Of a stretch of 64,000 nt of DNA, positions 62,193 to 64,000 are shown one piece after another. Origin of the DNA: Anisodus tanguticus (taxonomy: Eukaryota > Streptophyta > Magnoliopsida > Solanales > Solanaceae); NCBI GenBank assembly GCA_034509755.1, contig CM067553.1, positions 46,566,110 to 46,630,109 of the forward strand. The letters run 5' to 3'. The number at the start of each line of letters is the position of its first letter. Position 1 is the first letter of the stretch. A program made the position numbers and the translations under genes. The notes beneath the pieces are model-generated. The model was not told the origin of the DNA, did no database searches, and was given only the letters and a program-made list of their open reading frames with translations.

Positions 62193-63298
62193 ACTTTTTT
62201 TATTTGGTCATTGAGTAAGACATATCTTCAGTAACCTGAGTTGATCCTTCAATTCCTTATAAAAGATATTTAGTCCGTTAGAATAAAAGCTAAAGAGGGT
62301 ATTTATGCCTGTACTATTCTTTATATGGACATCATCCGAGGTTAGGGTTCCCATTCCCCTGACTCATACCGATGAAAATTTCACTCCACAGGAAATTAAA
62401 CAAAAGACTTTTGCAGTTATCTTAAGGTTTTAAAAGTTTTTGTCCCCCTTGATTTTAAGTTGATCTTCATTTTAGTGTAGTTGGAATCCTTTTTCCTTGT
62501 TTTGGATTATTTTTTTTTGTGTGTAAAAACTGTTTTTCAACCGAACACAGTTGAAAAGTTTTACATTTTTTCCAAAATTTGAAAAACTAATTTTGAGTTC
62601 AGTCTTTCAGAAACCAGCAAACTTATAGTATTTTGGTTTAATTTATCAATATCTGAAATTAACCTTGAAATACAGATTTATATATTCCAATTTAGTTTCA
62701 TAAGTTTGTTAGATAACTCTTCATAAGCAAAAGGTGCCAAAAATGGAATATATGGAGTGAAAGAATGAGTGTCCACTTCTCCCCTTAGAAAAATATTAGA
62801 ATAATAATTGAAAAGTTAGTATAATAAAAAAATATTTAACTTTTAAAAAGCGAACAGCTTAATGATTTTAAATTATTAAAAAGATTGACAAAATACAAGA
62901 AAGTAATGTGTCAAATGAAAACGCGTTATTGATTGTATTATTGGGTAATTATGATTTGACATTTGTGATATCAGACTAAGTTTATTAATTTTTAATTAAT
63001 TAAAGTGATTGCACTTTTAATTTTTTAAAATATAGTTTTAAAAATAGTGTAAATATGTCATATGATCTGTTTCGAAAAGAATATCATCTTTTTATATTTG
63101 AAAATAAGTTAACTTTCTTAGATGATTTATATTCATCATTTATATAAAATTTATTTTGAATAATATATTTTAATTTTGTTTTTTAAAATTTCGTGACAAG
63201 TGACTAAATTGAAAGTATATCATATGGACTAAATTACTAAATTAGAAGTGAGCAATAACTAAAGGACATGCGAAGCAGTTCAAAAGCAAAGCTTGGAG
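62193..63298. other. AT-rich intergenic sequence
   Basis: No coding potential. The last 100-200 bp should contain the promoter of the CFAP298-like gene; no clear motif is claimed. Confidence 0.5.
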
Positions 63299-63476
63299 AT
63301 GGTGCGCGTACATGTGAAGCACGGCGACGGCGAGTTTCTATACGACAGCGAAACGACTTCACCAATTGATGAAATCGCCGAAGACATTACCGAAATCGCG
63401 AATCTCCAATCGAAGATTCAATACCTCGCCGTCGAATTCGAGCCTCATCTCTCCAAGCTTCAAGGCTATCCTAAAG
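63299..63476 (+). CDS. CFAP298-like protein, first exon only
   Basis: ATG at 63299 opens MVRVHVKHGDGEFLYDSETT, continuing SPIDEIAEDITEIANLQSKI, QYLAVEFEPHLSKLQGYPK, and then a good splice donor (AAAG|GTACTT) at 63477, phase 1. The start MVRVHVKHGD and the IxEI.NLQ.KI helix are the N-terminal signature of the CFAP298 (C21orf59/kurly) family. Animal members are needed for ciliary dynein arm assembly; flowering plants keep a homologue although they lack cilia, and its role is unknown. The upstream TTG in the same frame is not a plausible start. Remaining exons lie beyond the window. Confidence 0.75.
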
Positions 63477-63569
63477 GTACTTACTATCATAAATGCTAGT
63501 AGTAATGTCGAAGTATTAGTTGAAGTGGTTATAGCTTTCGATCCGAAAATTAACCGTTGAAACTGTTGG

Positions 63570-64000
63570 AAATTTACTAATGTGAATTAAGTTTATCCCA
63601 TTATTTATGATTCGAACAATTGGGGCCCGCACGTCGGAAACATCATTTCCACACACGTGCACACGTAGTGCCAAATATCGCAAATTTCATTAGTGAAAGA
63701 GATATTGGTACGTTAGTGAGACGTTTGAGACATAGAATGATGGACGTTATTGGCCAAATGACAAGTATTCCACGTTGGTAAACGAAGGAAGAAGTGTACG
63801 AAGTGTAAGATGAAACGAGTTGGAAATCGCCGCGAAGGGCCGCAGCGCAGCCCCGTCGGACCCGAGGCGTCGGAGCGCTGCGGCGCTAATTGGGTGTTCA
63901 GCCATCGGATCCGCGGCGCTTCGGAGGCAGAATGCTGCGACGGGAAGATGGAAAGTTCTGACTTTTGGACTGGTTTTGGAGCATTGAATCTCCATTATTT
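63570..64000 (+). mobile_element. LTR-like sequence in CFAP298 intron 1, runs off window
   Basis: It begins about TGTTGGAAATTTACTAATG and continues into GC-rich TCGGAGCGCTGCGGCGCTAA (about 63870-63890), similar in style to the solo LTR patch at 42270. The sequence style and the TG start fit an LTR, but neither the end nor coding sequence is in view. Confidence 0.4.

Overview
The window is nuclear DNA of a flowering plant, almost certainly a member of the Solanaceae. The evidence is intron-containing plant genes in an AT-rich background, together with the SINE families typical of nightshades: Au-type, the tobacco TS type with a (TTG)n tail, and SolS-like elements. Ty1/copia, Ty3/gypsy, hAT, Mutator-type and Stowaway-type elements fill most of the space between genes. 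The genus cannot be fixed from the sequence alone.

Six host genes can be supported. On the + strand: an F-box/LRR gene (4133-5626, three exons) with a decayed second copy (20950-about 22405); the cytosolic ribosomal protein gene RPL35 (30316-33852, four exons, complete 123-aa product); a single-exon EXO70 gene (37519-39396); a four-exon ankyrin-repeat/PGG membrane protein gene (48212-56076, 584 aa); and the first exon of a CFAP298-like gene (63299-63476), which runs off the window. On the - strand: a single-exon CDC50/LEM3 gene (24594-25649, the beta subunit of P4-ATPase lipid flippases). These are unrelated housekeeping or trafficking genes and do not form a pathway.

Layout. 1-1831: 3' part of a copia element with its LTR. 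2189-2299: a short fragment of mitochondrial nad5. 3661-3883: a SolS-type SINE with perfect target duplications. 4133-5626: F-box gene. 6600-8190: a repeat present twice in direct orientation, with a third, inverted copy at 13876-19895 that was opened by three later insertions (a TIR element, a gypsy element and a hAT element). 10961-12582: hAT remnant. 20950-22405: F-box pseudogene. 22900-24605: tandem copies of the CDC50 gene's 3' end. 26790-30082: an inverted-repeat element split by a non-autonomous copia element. 30140-33852: RPL35. 36751-37010: hAT MITE. 41861-43387: solo LTR. 44450-45205: second hAT remnant. 46940-48233: duplicated promoter/leader region of the ankyrin gene. 56608-62192: nearly full-length but dead copia element with a foreign insertion in its 3' LTR. 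63570 to the end: start of another LTR-like sequence inside the CFAP298 intron.

The most unusual property is that three neighbouring genes carry old tandem duplications made of their own gene-border sequence. RPL35 intron 1 is built from repeats that include the start codon and 5' splice site. The CDC50 gene's 3' UTR is repeated about five times, including the stop-codon region. Ankyrin intron 1 is a roughly ten-unit array. I found no operon-like, CRISPR or defence system; the best candidates for something undescribed are these gene-border arrays and a copia element in which an acidic 224-codon frame stands where pol should be.
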